Below, one piece after another: positions 33,361-41,902 of a stretch of DNA of 64,000 nt. The DNA lies in assembly GCF_014203425.1 (NCBI RefSeq), contig NZ_JACHJC010000001.1:2418001-2482000 (forward strand), given 5' to 3'. The stretch is from Micromonospora echinospora. Its GTDB lineage: Bacteria; Actinomycetota; Actinomycetes; Mycobacteriales; Micromonosporaceae. Under the pieces are notes generated by a model. It did not search any database and was not told where the DNA came from. It was given only the letters and a program-made list of their open reading frames with translations. The first letter of the stretch is position 1; each line of letters opens with the position of its first letter. The position numbers and the translations under genes are program-made.

Positions 33361-33415
33361 GATCATGAAGTTGGCGGCCGATATCGAGATCGACAATGCC
33401 GCCAACTTCATGATC
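33361..33415. repeat. Perfect 18-base inverted repeat, REP-like
   Basis: GATCATGAAGTTGGCGGC (33361-33378) is exactly inverted at 33398-33415, with a 19-base loop that itself holds CGATATCG. It ends 27 bases from the helD stop, so it could terminate helD transcription. Like the element at 14988-15048 it contains GATCA, has a 19-base loop and lacks a T run. Confidence 0.7.
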
Positions 33416-33442
33416 AACGGGGCAGAGGGGAAGGGAAGGGGG

Positions 33443-35737
33443 TTAGGGGGTGCGGAGGATGCCCAGGCGCTGGGTGGCTCTTGTCAGAGCCACGTAGAGG
33501 TCGCTGTGACCTCGTGGGGACTCGGACACGATGCGGGCCGGGTCGACCACCAGCACCGAGTCGAACTCCAGGCCCTTGGCCTGCTCGGTGGTCAGCACCA
33601 CCACCCGGTTCGCCAGCTCGGGCTGTTCGCCCACTGTCGCCTCCGGCAGCGCCGCCACGACCGCGCCGCCCAGCTCGCTCACCCGCCCGGTCGGCACCAG
33701 CACGCCGAGCCGCCCGTCACCGAGCGACGTGGCCTCCCGGGCGGTGGCCTCGACCAGCTCGGTCACGAGCCGGTCCGCCGGTACGGTCCGGTCCCAGGGC
33801 GGTACGCCGGTGGCGCGTACCGAGCGGGGTGGCCGCAGCGCCGGGTCGATCTCGGCCAGCACGTCGGCGGCGACGGCCATGATCTCGGCCGGGGTGCGGT
33901 AGCTGACGGTCAGCTCCTCCAGCCGCCACCGGTCCGCCACGTACGGCGCCAGCGCCTCGCCCCACGAGGGCGTGCCCGCGAGCGCGCCGGTCTGTGCCAC
34001 GTCCCCGACGATCGTCATGGACCGGCTGGGGCAGCGGCGCATCAGCAGCCGCCACGCCATGGGCGACAGCTCCTGCGCCTCGTCCACGATCACGTGCCCG
34101 AACGCCCAGGTGCGGTCGGCGGCGGCCCGCTGAGCGGTGGTGAGCCGGTCGGACTCCTCCTGCCGCTCGGAGAGCCGGTCGGCGTCGATCAGGTCGGTCA
34201 CGCCGAGGATCTCACCGCCGTCGGCTTCGTCCTCCACGTCGATGGAGCGGGAGCCGCGCCAGATCTCCAGCACGCCCTCGGCGTACTCGCGTTCCATCGC
34301 CCGGATGCGTTCCCGGCGCGCCACGGCGGCGCGCTCGTCCTCGCCGAGCAGTTCGGCGGCCTCGTCCAGCAGCGGCACGTCGGCGGGCGTCCACCCGCCG
34401 GGCTCGCGGTGCAGCGCGGCCCGCTCGGCGTCGGTGAGCATCGGCGCGGCGGCGGCGATCCGCTCCGGCGAGGCGTACAGGTCGGCGAGCAGGCGTTGCG
34501 GGGTGAGCACCGGCCACAGCTCGTCCAGCGCGGCCCCGATCTCCGGTTCCTCGCGCAGTTCGCGGCGGATCTCCGCGCGGTCGGCCTCGGAGAGCAGGTT
34601 CTCCCCGCCCAGCGGGTCGGCGCCGATCCGCTCGGCCACCTGGTCGGCGAGCGCGTGCACGATCTCCACGTCGAACAGGGCGCGGGCCAGGTTGTGCGGG
34701 CGGCCGGTACGGCGTACCCGGTCGCGGGCCTGGCGCACGGTCTCCGGGTCGAGCGTCAGCAGCTCCCGCTGCGGCAGTTCGATGGTGACCGGCTCGTCCG
34801 GCACCCACTGCCGGTCGCGGACGGCCGCGGCGAGCACGTCGGCGAGCACCGCGCGGCCTTTGAGCGCCGCGGTGGTGGCCGGCTCCGCGCGGCGGGCGTG
34901 CACGCCGGGGAACAGGTCGGCCTGGGTACGCAGCAGCACGCCGGTCTCGGCCAGCGTGGGCAGCACCTGGGAGATGTAGCGCAGGAACGTGGCGTTCGGG
35001 CCGACCAGCAGCACACCGCGGGTGGAGAGCTGCTGGCGGTGGGTGTAGAGCAGGTATGCGGCCCGGTGCAGCGCCACAGCGGTCTTGCCGGTGCCCGGCC
35101 CGCCCTGCACCACCATCACGCCGGGCAGGTCGGCGCGGATGATCCGGTCCTGCTCGGCCTGGATGGTCTCGACGATGTCGCGCATCCGGCCGGTACGCCC
35201 GGCGTTGAGCGCGGCGAGCAGCGACGCCTCGCCGGTCAGCTCCTCGTGGGCGGTGGGGGAGGCGGCGGCGATGTCCAGCACCTCGTCGTTGAGCCCGGTC
35301 ACCTTCCGGTCGCGGGTGCGCAGGTGACGGCGGCGGCGTACGCCCTGCGGGTTGGCGGCGGTGGCCAGGTAGAACGGCCGGGCGGCCGGGGCGCGCCAGT
35401 CCATCAGCAGCGGGTCGTAGTCGCCGGAGGAGTCGAAGATCCCGATCCGGCCGATGTAGCGGGCCGCGCCGTCGTCGCCGTCGAGGCGGCCGAAGCAGAG
35501 ACCGCTCTCCACGGCGGAGAACTGCTCGACCTGGTCGGCGTACATCGCGACTGTCGAGTCGCGCTGCGAGCGGGCCTGCTGCGTGCCGCCGGTGTGGCGC
35601 AACTCCTCGTCGAGCCGCCGGGCGGCCTGTTCCCGCATGCCGTCCAGCCGGTCGTACAGCATCGAGACGTATTCCTGCTCGCGGCCGATCTCGTCGTCCT
35701 GGCGCAGGTCAGCCGACACGTCGGAGTGCGTTGACAA
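33443..35737 (-). CDS. helD: HelD-family RNA-polymerase-recycling ATPase
   Basis: 764-residue superfamily-1 (UvrD-like) motor. The N-terminal arm is a coiled coil (EIGREQEYVSMLYDRLDGMREQAARRLDEEL) that in HelD enters the RNA polymerase secondary channel. YIGRIGIFDSSGDYDPLLMDWRAPAARPFY and the Walker A GGPGTGKTAVALHRAAY (about 212) follow, then HVIVDEAQELSPMAWRLL (Walker B) and VVLTTEQAKGLEFDSVLVVDP. Length and order match the actinobacterial class II HelD, which strips stalled polymerase from DNA and in some species protects it from rifamycins. The start is TTG with GAGGAG upstream. An AT-rich leader with a hairpin precedes it. Confidence 0.92.
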   Translation of the reverse strand: MSTHSDVSADLRQDDEIGREQEYVSMLYDRLDGMREQAARRLDEELRHTGGTQQARSQRDSTVAMYADQVEQFSAVESGLCFGRLDGDDGAARYIGRIGIFDSSGDYDPLLMDWRAPAARPFYLATAANPQGVRRRRHLRTRDRKVTGLNDEVLDIAAASPTAHEELTGEASLLAALNAGRTGRMRDIVETIQAEQDRIIRADLPGVMVVQGGPGTGKTAVALHRAAYLLYTHRQQLSTRGVLLVGPNATFLRYISQVLPTLAETGVLLRTQADLFPGVHARRAEPATTAALKGRAVLADVLAAAVRDRQWVPDEPVTIELPQRELLTLDPETVRQARDRVRRTGRPHNLARALFDVEIVHALADQVAERIGADPLGGENLLSEADRAEIRRELREEPEIGAALDELWPVLTPQRLLADLYASPERIAAAAPMLTDAERAALHREPGGWTPADVPLLDEAAELLGEDERAAVARRERIRAMEREYAEGVLEIWRGSRSIDVEDEADGGEILGVTDLIDADRLSERQEESDRLTTAQRAAADRTWAFGHVIVDEAQELSPMAWRLLMRRCPSRSMTIVGDVAQTGALAGTPSWGEALAPYVADRWRLEELTVSYRTPAEIMAVAADVLAEIDPALRPPRSVRATGVPPWDRTVPADRLVTELVEATAREATSLGDGRLGVLVPTGRVSELGGAVVAALPEATVGEQPELANRVVVLTTEQAKGLEFDSVLVVDPARIVSESPRGHSDLYVALTRATQRLGILRTP

Positions 35738-35767
35738 TCCGGCTCCTCATTGACTAAAATTGCCGCA

Positions 35768-35797
35768 GGAATGGCATTCAGAAGCCATTCCTTTTTT
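35768..35797. promoter_or_regulatory. AT-rich leader hairpin upstream of helD
   Basis: GGAATGGC (35768-35775) and GCCATTCC (35784-35791) form a perfect stem, followed on the plus strand by six T. Read on the helD strand it is a hairpin preceded by A6, located 31-70 bases before the TTG start. A minus-strand promoter may lie just upstream (TATCTT near 35814 with TTGGTC 18 bases before it). Read on the plus strand it is a textbook intrinsic terminator that would stop antisense transcripts. Such T-run terminators are rare in GC-rich actinobacteria. Confidence 0.55.
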
Positions 35798-35851
35798 GTG
35801 CCTGAACTGAGAAAGATAGCGCGTCGACCGCCACCCGACCAAGCCCGGACA

Positions 35852-35893
35852 CGACTCGGGGCCCGGTCGGCGTCCGCCGGCCGAGCCCCGAAT
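35852..35893 (-). terminator. Hairpin after the LolA-like gene
   Basis: TCGGGGC near 35854 and GCCCCGA near 35886, with further pairing of GGTCGGC and CCGGCCGA inside, make a long GC-rich imperfect hairpin 11 bases beyond the stop of the minus-strand LolA-like gene. It probably ends that message and insulates helD. Confidence 0.6.
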
Positions 35894-35903
35894 ACGGCAT
35901 GTC

Positions 35904-37025
35904 TCAGCCCTTTGCCGCCTGGTAGAGCCGCTCCGGCGTGACCAGGCCGGCGATCACCCGGCCGTCGTCGGTGAGCAGCACGCTGAACAGCTTGCCGCTG
36001 AGCAGCCGGCCGCTGCCCCAGTCGCCGCTGACCTTGGGCAGGTCACCGAGCACGCCGGCCAGCATCTGCGCGTCCGGCGCGTCCGCGCCGGGCTTCGCGC
36101 CGGGCTTGGCGTCGCCGCCCGGCGCCGCGTCGCCGATCTTGGCGACCACCACGGTGGTCCACCCGGTGCCGACGGTACGCACGTCCGGCTTCTCGGCGTC
36201 CTTCCGGTCGAACCGCTTGCCCGCCGGTCCGGGCCGCTCGCCCTCGGCGGCCTCGGTGACCTTCACGCCGGGCGGCGGGTTGAACCGGAACTGGTCGGCC
36301 TCCGGCGTGCGGAAGTCGACCTGGGTGAACGCCACCTGGAACGCGGGCTCGTCCTGGCCGTCGGCGAGCACCTGCAGGCGCAGCGGCACGTGCTCCTTCG
36401 CGTCGAGCGCGATCCGTACCTGGTGCACCAGTGAGGCCTTGTCGCGCGGGGTGAGCACCAGCTCGTACGCGTTGCGCCCGGCCACCGTCGCGGTGCGGCC
36501 GACGGTGACTGCCGTGGTCGGGTCGATCGCCTCCAGCGCCCGGTCGGTGGCGTCGGCCGGGGTGGCCGGCACGGTGGCCCGGTCCGGGGCGTCGGCCGGC
36601 AGCGTCCGGTGCGTCGCGGTGTTCTCCCGGCTGTTCCAGGTCCAGACGTCCCGCCCGTTGCGCAGGATGTCCTGCTCGCCGAGCGTGTCGACCAGGGCGA
36701 TCCGCTGCCGGTCCTCGCCGCCGTACCAGACGCGCAGCGTGTGCGTACCGGACACCAGGCCGGCCAGGTCGTTGCCGGCGGCCCGGCCGGCGAGCGCGGC
36801 GATCGGCGGCAGGCCGAGGTCGGCGCGCTGCACCACGGTGCCGGAGAGCCCGTCCAGGCGGGACGTGCGCAGGTCTTCCAGGAGCTGGGCGGCGCTGCGC
36901 GGCGGCAGCGCCGGGTCGGCGCCGGCGGCGAACGTGCCGACGGCGGCGCCACCGCCGATCACGGCGACCCCCGCGGTCACCGGGACCAGCCAGCGCAGCA
37001 CGGCGCGGTTCTTCATCACGGACAT
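35904..37025 (-). CDS. LolA-like (DUF2092-type) cell-envelope protein
   Basis: 373 residues from the ATG at 37025 (GCAGGAGGTGCACACT upstream). An uncleaved or lipid-free membrane anchor (AVLRWLVPVTAGVAVIGGGAAVGTFAAG) is followed by an extracellular LolA/LppX-like beta domain: LRTSRLDGLSGTVVQRADLGLPP, LVSGTHTLRVWYGGEDRQRIALV, DVWTWNSRENTATH and GRNAYELVLTP. These domains bind lipid or lipoprotein moieties, and here it would act outside the membrane. A Pro/Gly/Lys/Asp-rich segment interrupts the C-terminal part (about 290-320). It is divergent from a two-component system, which probably controls it. Confidence 0.8.
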   Translation of the reverse strand: MSVMKNRAVLRWLVPVTAGVAVIGGGAAVGTFAAGADPALPPRSAAQLLEDLRTSRLDGLSGTVVQRADLGLPPIAALAGRAAGNDLAGLVSGTHTLRVWYGGEDRQRIALVDTLGEQDILRNGRDVWTWNSRENTATHRTLPADAPDRATVPATPADATDRALEAIDPTTAVTVGRTATVAGRNAYELVLTPRDKASLVHQVRIALDAKEHVPLRLQVLADGQDEPAFQVAFTQVDFRTPEADQFRFNPPPGVKVTEAAEGERPGPAGKRFDRKDAEKPDVRTVGTGWTTVVVAKIGDAAPGGDAKPGAKPGADAPDAQMLAGVLGDLPKVSGDWGSGRLLSGKLFSVLLTDDGRVIAGLVTPERLYQAAKG

Positions 37026-37120
37026 AGTGTGCACCTCCTGCGCACCATGCTGCGCGATGGTCGCTGTGACCACGCTGAGGAGATCCCCTACGGGTGACCC
37101 CATGGTGGCACCCTGGACCG

Positions 37121-37777
37121 GTGCGATTGCTGGTGGTGGAGGACGAGACGCGGCTCGCGGCGGCGCTGCGCCGGGGCCTGTCGGCAGAGGGTTTCGCGGT
37201 GGACGTGGCGGCCACCGGCCCGGCCGGGCTGGACGCGGCCCGGCACGGCGAGTACGACGCGATGATCCTCGACGTCATGCTGCCCGGCCTGTCCGGCTAC
37301 GAGGTGGTGCGCCGGCTACGCGCCGAGCAGCGCTGGCTGCCGGTGCTGATGCTCTCGGCCAAGGACGGCGAGTACGACCAGGCAGACGGCCTGGACTGCG
37401 GCGCCGACGACTACCTGACCAAACCCTTCTCGTACGTGGTGCTGCTGGCCCGGCTGCGGGCGCTGCTGCGCCGCGGCGCGCCCCGCCGGCCGGCCGTGCT
37501 CACCGTCGGCGACCTGCGCCTGGACCCGGCCCGCCGCCGGGTCACCCGGGCCGACGCCGAGGTCGTGCTCACCAGCCGCGAGTACGCGCTGCTGGACTAC
37601 CTGATGCGCCGCCCCGGCGAGGTGGTCTCCAAGACCGAGCTGCTGGACCACGTCTGGGACGCCTCGGTCGACACCGCCCCGAACGCGGTGGAGGTCTACG
37701 TCGGCTACCTGCGCCGCAAGATCGGCCGGGAACGGCTGGAGACGGTACGCGGCGCGGGCTACCGGCTGGCCACGTGA
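37121..37777 (+). CDS. OmpR/PhoB-family response regulator
   Basis: 218 residues from the GTG at 37121; an ATG at 37094 would add nine residues before the first strand. The receiver has VVEDETR (Glu/Asp pair), phosphoacceptor Asp51 (ILDVMLPG), Ser79 (MLSAKD) and Lys101 (LTKPF). A winged-helix output follows (VLTVGDLRLDPARRRVTR to TVRGAGYRLAT). It overlaps the sensor-kinase gene by 4 bases (GTGA). The divergent LolA-like gene is the likely target. Confidence 0.94.
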   Translation: MRLLVVEDETRLAAALRRGLSAEGFAVDVAATGPAGLDAARHGEYDAMILDVMLPGLSGYEVVRRLRAEQRWLPVLMLSAKDGEYDQADGLDCGADDYLTKPFSYVVLLARLRALLRRGAPRRPAVLTVGDLRLDPARRRVTRADAEVVLTSREYALLDYLMRRPGEVVSKTELLDHVWDASVDTAPNAVEVYVGYLRRKIGRERLETVRGAGYRLAT

Positions 37778-39174
37778 GCTGGGTACGCGGCCCGCTGCCA
37801 CGCCTCGGCCTGCGGGCCCGGCTGCTCGCGCTCGGCGTGCTGGGGCTGGCGGTCGGGTTCGCGTTCGGCGGGACGCTGCTGGTCGGCGCGTTGGGCTGGA
37901 CGTTGCAGCGCTCGGTCGACGAGGAGGCGCTGCGCACCGCCGACGCGGTGGCGCTGCTGACGGCCGAGGACGCGCTGCCGGACCCGCTGCCGGTCGCCGG
38001 CGGGCAGCTGCGGGTGCAGGTGGTCGACGCGCAGGGCCGGATCCGAGCCGCGTCGATCGACGCGGACCGCCTCGTGCCGATGCTCGGCCCCGGCGACCTG
38101 CGGCCCGGGCAGCGGCAGCGGCTGGTGGTGGACGGGCGGCGCGTCGGCATGCCCGGCCCGGTCCGGGTGGTCACGGTGCCGGCCGGCACGCCGCAGGAGC
38201 CGCGTACGGTGCTCGTCGCCAAGTCGCTCACCGACGTACGGCACAGCCTGCGCGTGGTGCGCAACCTGCTGCTGGTGGGCTTCCCGCTGCTGGTGGCCGG
38301 GCTCGGCGTGGTGGCCTGGCGGGTGGTGGGCGCGACGTTGCGACCGGTCGAGCAGTTGCGCAGCGGCGCCGCCGAGATCACCGGGCGGGCCGGGGCGGAG
38401 CGGCTCCCGGTGCCGGCGGGGCAGGACGAGATCCACCGGCTCGCGGTCACGCTCAACGACATGCTGGACCGGCTGGCCGCGTCCCGGGACCGGCAGCGGG
38501 CGTTCGTCGCCGACGCCGCGCACGAGTTGCGCAGCCCGCTGACGAACATGCGTACCGAGCTGGAGGTGGCGCGGCGTCTCGGCGACGACACCGACTGGCC
38601 GGCGGTCGCCGACGACCTGCTCGCCGACACCGAGCGGCTCAGCCGCCTGGTGGACGACCTGCTGCTGCTGGCCCGCCTGGACGAGCAGGACGCCCGGCCG
38701 GCGCCGGTGGGCCCGGTGGAGCTGGGCGAGCTGCTGCGCGCGGTGGCGGCCCGCTATCCGTCCCCGCCGCTGCGGCTGACGCTTCCGGACGGGCCGCTGT
38801 GGGTCGAGGGGGACGCGGGGGAGCTGCGCCGGGTGCTGGTGAACCTGGTGGACAACGCGCTGCGGCACGCGCGTACCGGGGTGGACCTGGCCGTGTCCGG
38901 CCCGGACGGGGCGTACCACCTGGTCACGGTGACCGACGACGGGCCGGGCATCCCGGCGGCGGACCGGGAGCGGGTGTTCGCACGGTTCACCCGGCTGGAC
39001 GACGCGCGGGCCCGCGACGCGGGCGGCGCGGGTCTCGGCCTGGCCATCGTGCGCGAGCTGGTGCGCCGGGCCGGCGGCGCGGTGGAGCTGACCGACGCGA
39101 CGCCGGGCGCCGCCGCGCCGGGACTGCGGGCGACGGTACGACTGCCCGCGCTGGCCGAGCCGGACGCGGAGTGA
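37774..39174 (+). CDS. Sensor histidine kinase
   Basis: 466 residues. It has an N-terminal membrane span, an extracytoplasmic sensor of about 110 residues, a second span (LLLVGFPLLVAGLGVVAWRVV) and a HAMP domain. The DHp box is FVADAAHELRSPLTNMRTE (His250). The catalytic domain has N-box LVNLVDNALRHA, DDGPGIP, and GGAGLGLAIVREL. It is a complete partner for the upstream regulator. The extracellular sensor and neighbouring LolA-like gene suggest envelope or lipid sensing. Confidence 0.94.
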   Translation: MSWVRGPLPRLGLRARLLALGVLGLAVGFAFGGTLLVGALGWTLQRSVDEEALRTADAVALLTAEDALPDPLPVAGGQLRVQVVDAQGRIRAASIDADRLVPMLGPGDLRPGQRQRLVVDGRRVGMPGPVRVVTVPAGTPQEPRTVLVAKSLTDVRHSLRVVRNLLLVGFPLLVAGLGVVAWRVVGATLRPVEQLRSGAAEITGRAGAERLPVPAGQDEIHRLAVTLNDMLDRLAASRDRQRAFVADAAHELRSPLTNMRTELEVARRLGDDTDWPAVADDLLADTERLSRLVDDLLLLARLDEQDARPAPVGPVELGELLRAVAARYPSPPLRLTLPDGPLWVEGDAGELRRVLVNLVDNALRHARTGVDLAVSGPDGAYHLVTVTDDGPGIPAADRERVFARFTRLDDARARDAGGAGLGLAIVRELVRRAGGAVELTDATPGAAAPGLRATVRLPALAEPDAE

Positions 39175-39178
39175 GCGG

Positions 39179-40765
39179 TCAGCGGCGGCGCTTGGTGCAG
39201 ACCGGGCCGCTGCGGGCGACGGTGTCGGTGGACCACACGAGCGCGACGGTGAAGCAGTAGTCGGTGGTGCGGTCGAGCCCGTAGGCGATGTAGTCGGCCG
39301 AGCCGGCGGGCAGCGTGGCGAAAGTGCCCTGCGGCTGCCCGGCCCGGCCTCCGGCGACCACCACCGGTCCTTCCGCCCCGGGCGGGTACGTCCAGCTCAG
39401 CACGATGCTGTCGCGCCGGTCGGTGAGCGTGAACCTCCCGGGTGGGGTGCCCGGCGCGGCGGCTGCCGCCGTGGTGGGCGCGGGAGCGGCGGAGGTCGGC
39501 GGCGGCGCGCTGGACGCGGGCGCGCCGGTGGCCGGTGGCGGGGCGTCGCGGCCGTCGTCCACCCGGGACACCCCGGCGATCACCGCGATGGTGCCCAGCA
39601 GCAGCGCCACCACCACGCCGAGCACCACGAGCGGCAGCCAGGGCAGCGTGCGCCGCTCGGCGGCCGGTGGCCGGGGCACGTGCACCGGCAGGTAGCGCGA
39701 CGGCGGCTCGGGCGGCGCCTGCGGCACCCGGCGTACGCCGTCCGGCTCGTCGCCGGCGAGCCCGACCACTGTGGGCGGCAGCGGGTCCGCGCCGGGGCGC
39801 CACGGCTGCTCGGCCGGCTCGTCGGGCGGCCACGGGTAGTCGCCGAACCCGTCGGCGTCGTCCTCGGGCGCGGTACGCGGCGTCGGCACGTGCGCGGCCT
39901 CGGCGGCCCGGCCGGGCGGGTGGTAGAGCGGCGTGTCGACCGGTTCGTCCAGCGCGGGCGGGCTGTACGGCGGCAGGTCGTGCGGCCCTTCGGCGGGCGG
40001 GGGGACCCGCGCGGCGGGCACCACCGGCGTGGTGCGCGCGGGCGGCGGCTCGGGAGCGGGCGTGGGCGCGGGGCAGACGTGGTCCGGGTCGGCGGCGGCG
40101 CGGGCCAGCCCCGCCACCTGGGCGGCGAGCGGGTCGTCGGGGTCCAGGTGCTGGCGACACAGCTCCTCGGCGAGCGTCAGGTGCTCGTGCGAGTCGGCGT
40201 ACCGGCCGCAGTCGCGTTCCATCGCGCCGAGCTTCGCCAGCATCTTGATGCCGCTGGGATGGCCGTCGCCGTATACCTCGTGGTGCAACTCCCAGGCGTC
40301 CTGCAACCGATCGCGGGCCACCTCGCACTGGCCGCGCGCGAACTCCACGGTGGCCAGGTCGGCGTGCGCGGCGAGCACCCGCTGCGACTCCGGGCCGTCG
40401 CGGGCGGTCAGCTCGATGATGACGTCGGAGTAGAGCCGGGCGGCCCGGGCGTCGCTGCCGACCCGGTGCAGCACCGCGGCGAGCGTCGCGGCGGCGGTGA
40501 CGGTGCGCTCGTCGGAGCGGCCGTGCAGCCGGGTGGCCGCCGCGTACGCGAACGCCGCCCAGCCGCGGGCGGAGTGCGGCTCGCCGAGCGCGACGAGCAC
40601 CCGGGCCTGGAGGCCGGCCGCCTCGGCCAGTTCGGGGGAGGCGTTGCCGGGGCGGGGATCGGCGTCGCTGAGCGCGTCGGCGAGCAGCCGCTCCGCGCCG
40701 GTGAGGTCGCCTTCGGACACCAGTTGGTGCGCCTGGACGGTCAGGTCAGCGAAGCCGGAGGACAC
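39179..40765 (-). CDS. TPR protein with membrane span and extracellular Fn3-like end
   Basis: 528 residues. Residues 1-210 are helical tetratricopeptide-like repeats (LVSEGDLTGAERLLADAL; SDARAARLYSDVIIELTA; GQCEVARDRLQDAWELHHEVYG). A Pro/Ala-rich region of about 160 residues follows, then a membrane helix (LPLVVLGVVVALLLGTIAVIAG). A Thr/Ala/Pro linker leads to a C-terminal beta domain resembling fibronectin type III (SIVLSWTYPPGAEGPVVVAGG; YIAYGLDRTTDYCFTVALVW). The TPR part is cytoplasmic and the beta part outside. Function unknown. Convergent with the kinase gene, 4 bases apart. Confidence 0.75.
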   Translation of the reverse strand: MSSGFADLTVQAHQLVSEGDLTGAERLLADALSDADPRPGNASPELAEAAGLQARVLVALGEPHSARGWAAFAYAAATRLHGRSDERTVTAAATLAAVLHRVGSDARAARLYSDVIIELTARDGPESQRVLAAHADLATVEFARGQCEVARDRLQDAWELHHEVYGDGHPSGIKMLAKLGAMERDCGRYADSHEHLTLAEELCRQHLDPDDPLAAQVAGLARAAADPDHVCPAPTPAPEPPPARTTPVVPAARVPPPAEGPHDLPPYSPPALDEPVDTPLYHPPGRAAEAAHVPTPRTAPEDDADGFGDYPWPPDEPAEQPWRPGADPLPPTVVGLAGDEPDGVRRVPQAPPEPPSRYLPVHVPRPPAAERRTLPWLPLVVLGVVVALLLGTIAVIAGVSRVDDGRDAPPPATGAPASSAPPPTSAAPAPTTAAAAAPGTPPGRFTLTDRRDSIVLSWTYPPGAEGPVVVAGGRAGQPQGTFATLPAGSADYIAYGLDRTTDYCFTVALVWSTDTVARSGPVCTKRRR

Positions 40766-40813
40766 GCCCCATCGTGCTCGTCCGGCGACGGTATGTACAA
40801 GACCCGGAGTGGA

Positions 40814-41287
40814 TCAGTTTGGTCCCGAATCCGTCAAGTGGTCGGCGAGCGTCTCGCTGATCCGGCGGAGCTGGTCGACCTGGGCCGGGCTGAGCGCGTC
40901 GAACAGGTGCCGGCGTACCCCCTCGACGTGGCCGGGCGCGGCGGCGGCCAGGGTGGCGAAGCCCTCGTCGGTGAGCACGGCGATCTGCCCGCGCCGGTCG
41001 GTGGGGCAGTCCTCGCGGCGGATCCACCCGGACGCCTCCAGCCGGGCGGCGGCGTGCGAGAGCCGGCTGCGCGAGGAGCCGGTGAGCTCGGCCAGCTCGC
41101 TCATCCGCAGCCGCCGGTCCGGGGCCTCGGAGAGGCGGACCAGGATCTCGTAGTAGGCGTGCGGCATGCCCGCGTCGCGTTGCAGTTCGCGGTCGAGCGC
41201 GTCCGTCAGCGCCCGGGAGGCGGTCAGGAAGGCGCGCCAGGTCCGCTGCTCGTCGGGGGTCAGCCACCGGGTCATGACGCCCATCAT
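40814..41287 (-). CDS. MarR-family transcriptional regulator
   Basis: 157 residues. The winged helix is in the middle (RRLRMSELAELTGSSRSRLSHAAARLEASGWIRREDCPTDRRGQ), with the DxR wing motif (CPTDRRG). Flanking helices form the dimer domain. ATG codons at 41287, 41284 and 41275 are all possible. A 14-base palindrome 10 bases upstream of the first ATG suggests autoregulation and control of the divergent VOC gene. The ligand is unknown. Confidence 0.92.
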   Translation of the reverse strand: MMGVMTRWLTPDEQRTWRAFLTASRALTDALDRELQRDAGMPHAYYEILVRLSEAPDRRLRMSELAELTGSSRSRLSHAAARLEASGWIRREDCPTDRRGQIAVLTDEGFATLAAAAPGHVEGVRRHLFDALSPAQVDQLRRISETLADHLTDSGPN

Positions 41288-41297
41288 AGCGGCAATA

Positions 41298-41311
41298 GTT
41301 GAACGCTCAAC
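41298..41311. promoter_or_regulatory. MarR operator between the MarR and VOC genes
   Basis: GTTGAACGCTCAAC is an inverted repeat (GTTGA, four bases, TCAAC) in the 47-base divergent space, 24 bases before the VOC start. Size, position and TTGA half-sites fit MarR binding sites. It is also part of an unusually AT-rich patch. Confidence 0.6.
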
Positions 41312-41334
41312 AAAACCCGGGTACGGTCGGTGGC

Positions 41335-41856
41335 ATGGGCATCCACCGACTCAACCACGCCGTCCTCTACGTCAGTGACCTGGAGCGCAGCGTCGCCTTC
41401 TACCGCGACGTGCTGGGCTTCCGCCGGGTCCCGATGACGCCCGAGGGCTTCCGCGGCGCCGCGTTCCTCCAGGCGCCCGACTCCACCAACGACCACGACC
41501 TCGGCCTGTTCGAGATCGGCGCGGCGGCCGGGGCGTCCCAGGCCGGACGGGCCACCGTCGGCCTCTACCACCTGGCCTGGGAACTGGACACGCTCGACGA
41601 GTTGAGGGCCACCGCCGAGCGGCTGGCCGCTGCCGGGGCGCTGGTCGGCGCGTCCGACCACGGCACCACCAAGAGCCTCTACGGCCGCGACCCGGACGGG
41701 CTGGAGTTCGAGATCGTCTGGATCGTCCCGGCCGACCTGCTCGACGACGCCGCGCTCGCCGCGCGTACCCGCATCGGGCGGCTCGACCTGGACCGCGAGC
41801 GGCAGCGCTACGGCGGGCAGACCCGCGGCGGCGTGGGCATCTCCGTCCCGGTCTGA
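41335..41856 (+). CDS. VOC-family (glyoxalase/extradiol dioxygenase-type) protein
   Basis: 173 residues with two beta-alpha-beta-beta-beta modules. It begins LNHAVLYVSDLERSVAFYRDVLGFRRV, with His7 or His8 as a metal ligand. The second module has GLYHLAWELDTLDEL (His) and ends GRDPDGLEFEIVWI (Glu ligand), so a metal site is present. It is longer than glyoxalase I by a C-terminal helix and closer to ring-cleaving dioxygenase-like proteins. Probably controlled by the divergent MarR protein. Confidence 0.9.
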   Translation: MGIHRLNHAVLYVSDLERSVAFYRDVLGFRRVPMTPEGFRGAAFLQAPDSTNDHDLGLFEIGAAAGASQAGRATVGLYHLAWELDTLDELRATAERLAAAGALVGASDHGTTKSLYGRDPDGLEFEIVWIVPADLLDDAALAARTRIGRLDLDRERQRYGGQTRGGVGISVPV

Positions 41857-41902
41857 GCGGGGTTCACGGCCGGGCCGCCGCGCCGTGCGGTAGAAACGCA
41901 CC

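Noticed and set aside
35938-39174. Single 1078-codon plus-strand frame running through the LolA-like, regulator and kinase region
   Set aside because: Only its last 466 codons (from 37774) are a gene; the earlier part is antisense or out of frame to the LolA-like and response-regulator genes.
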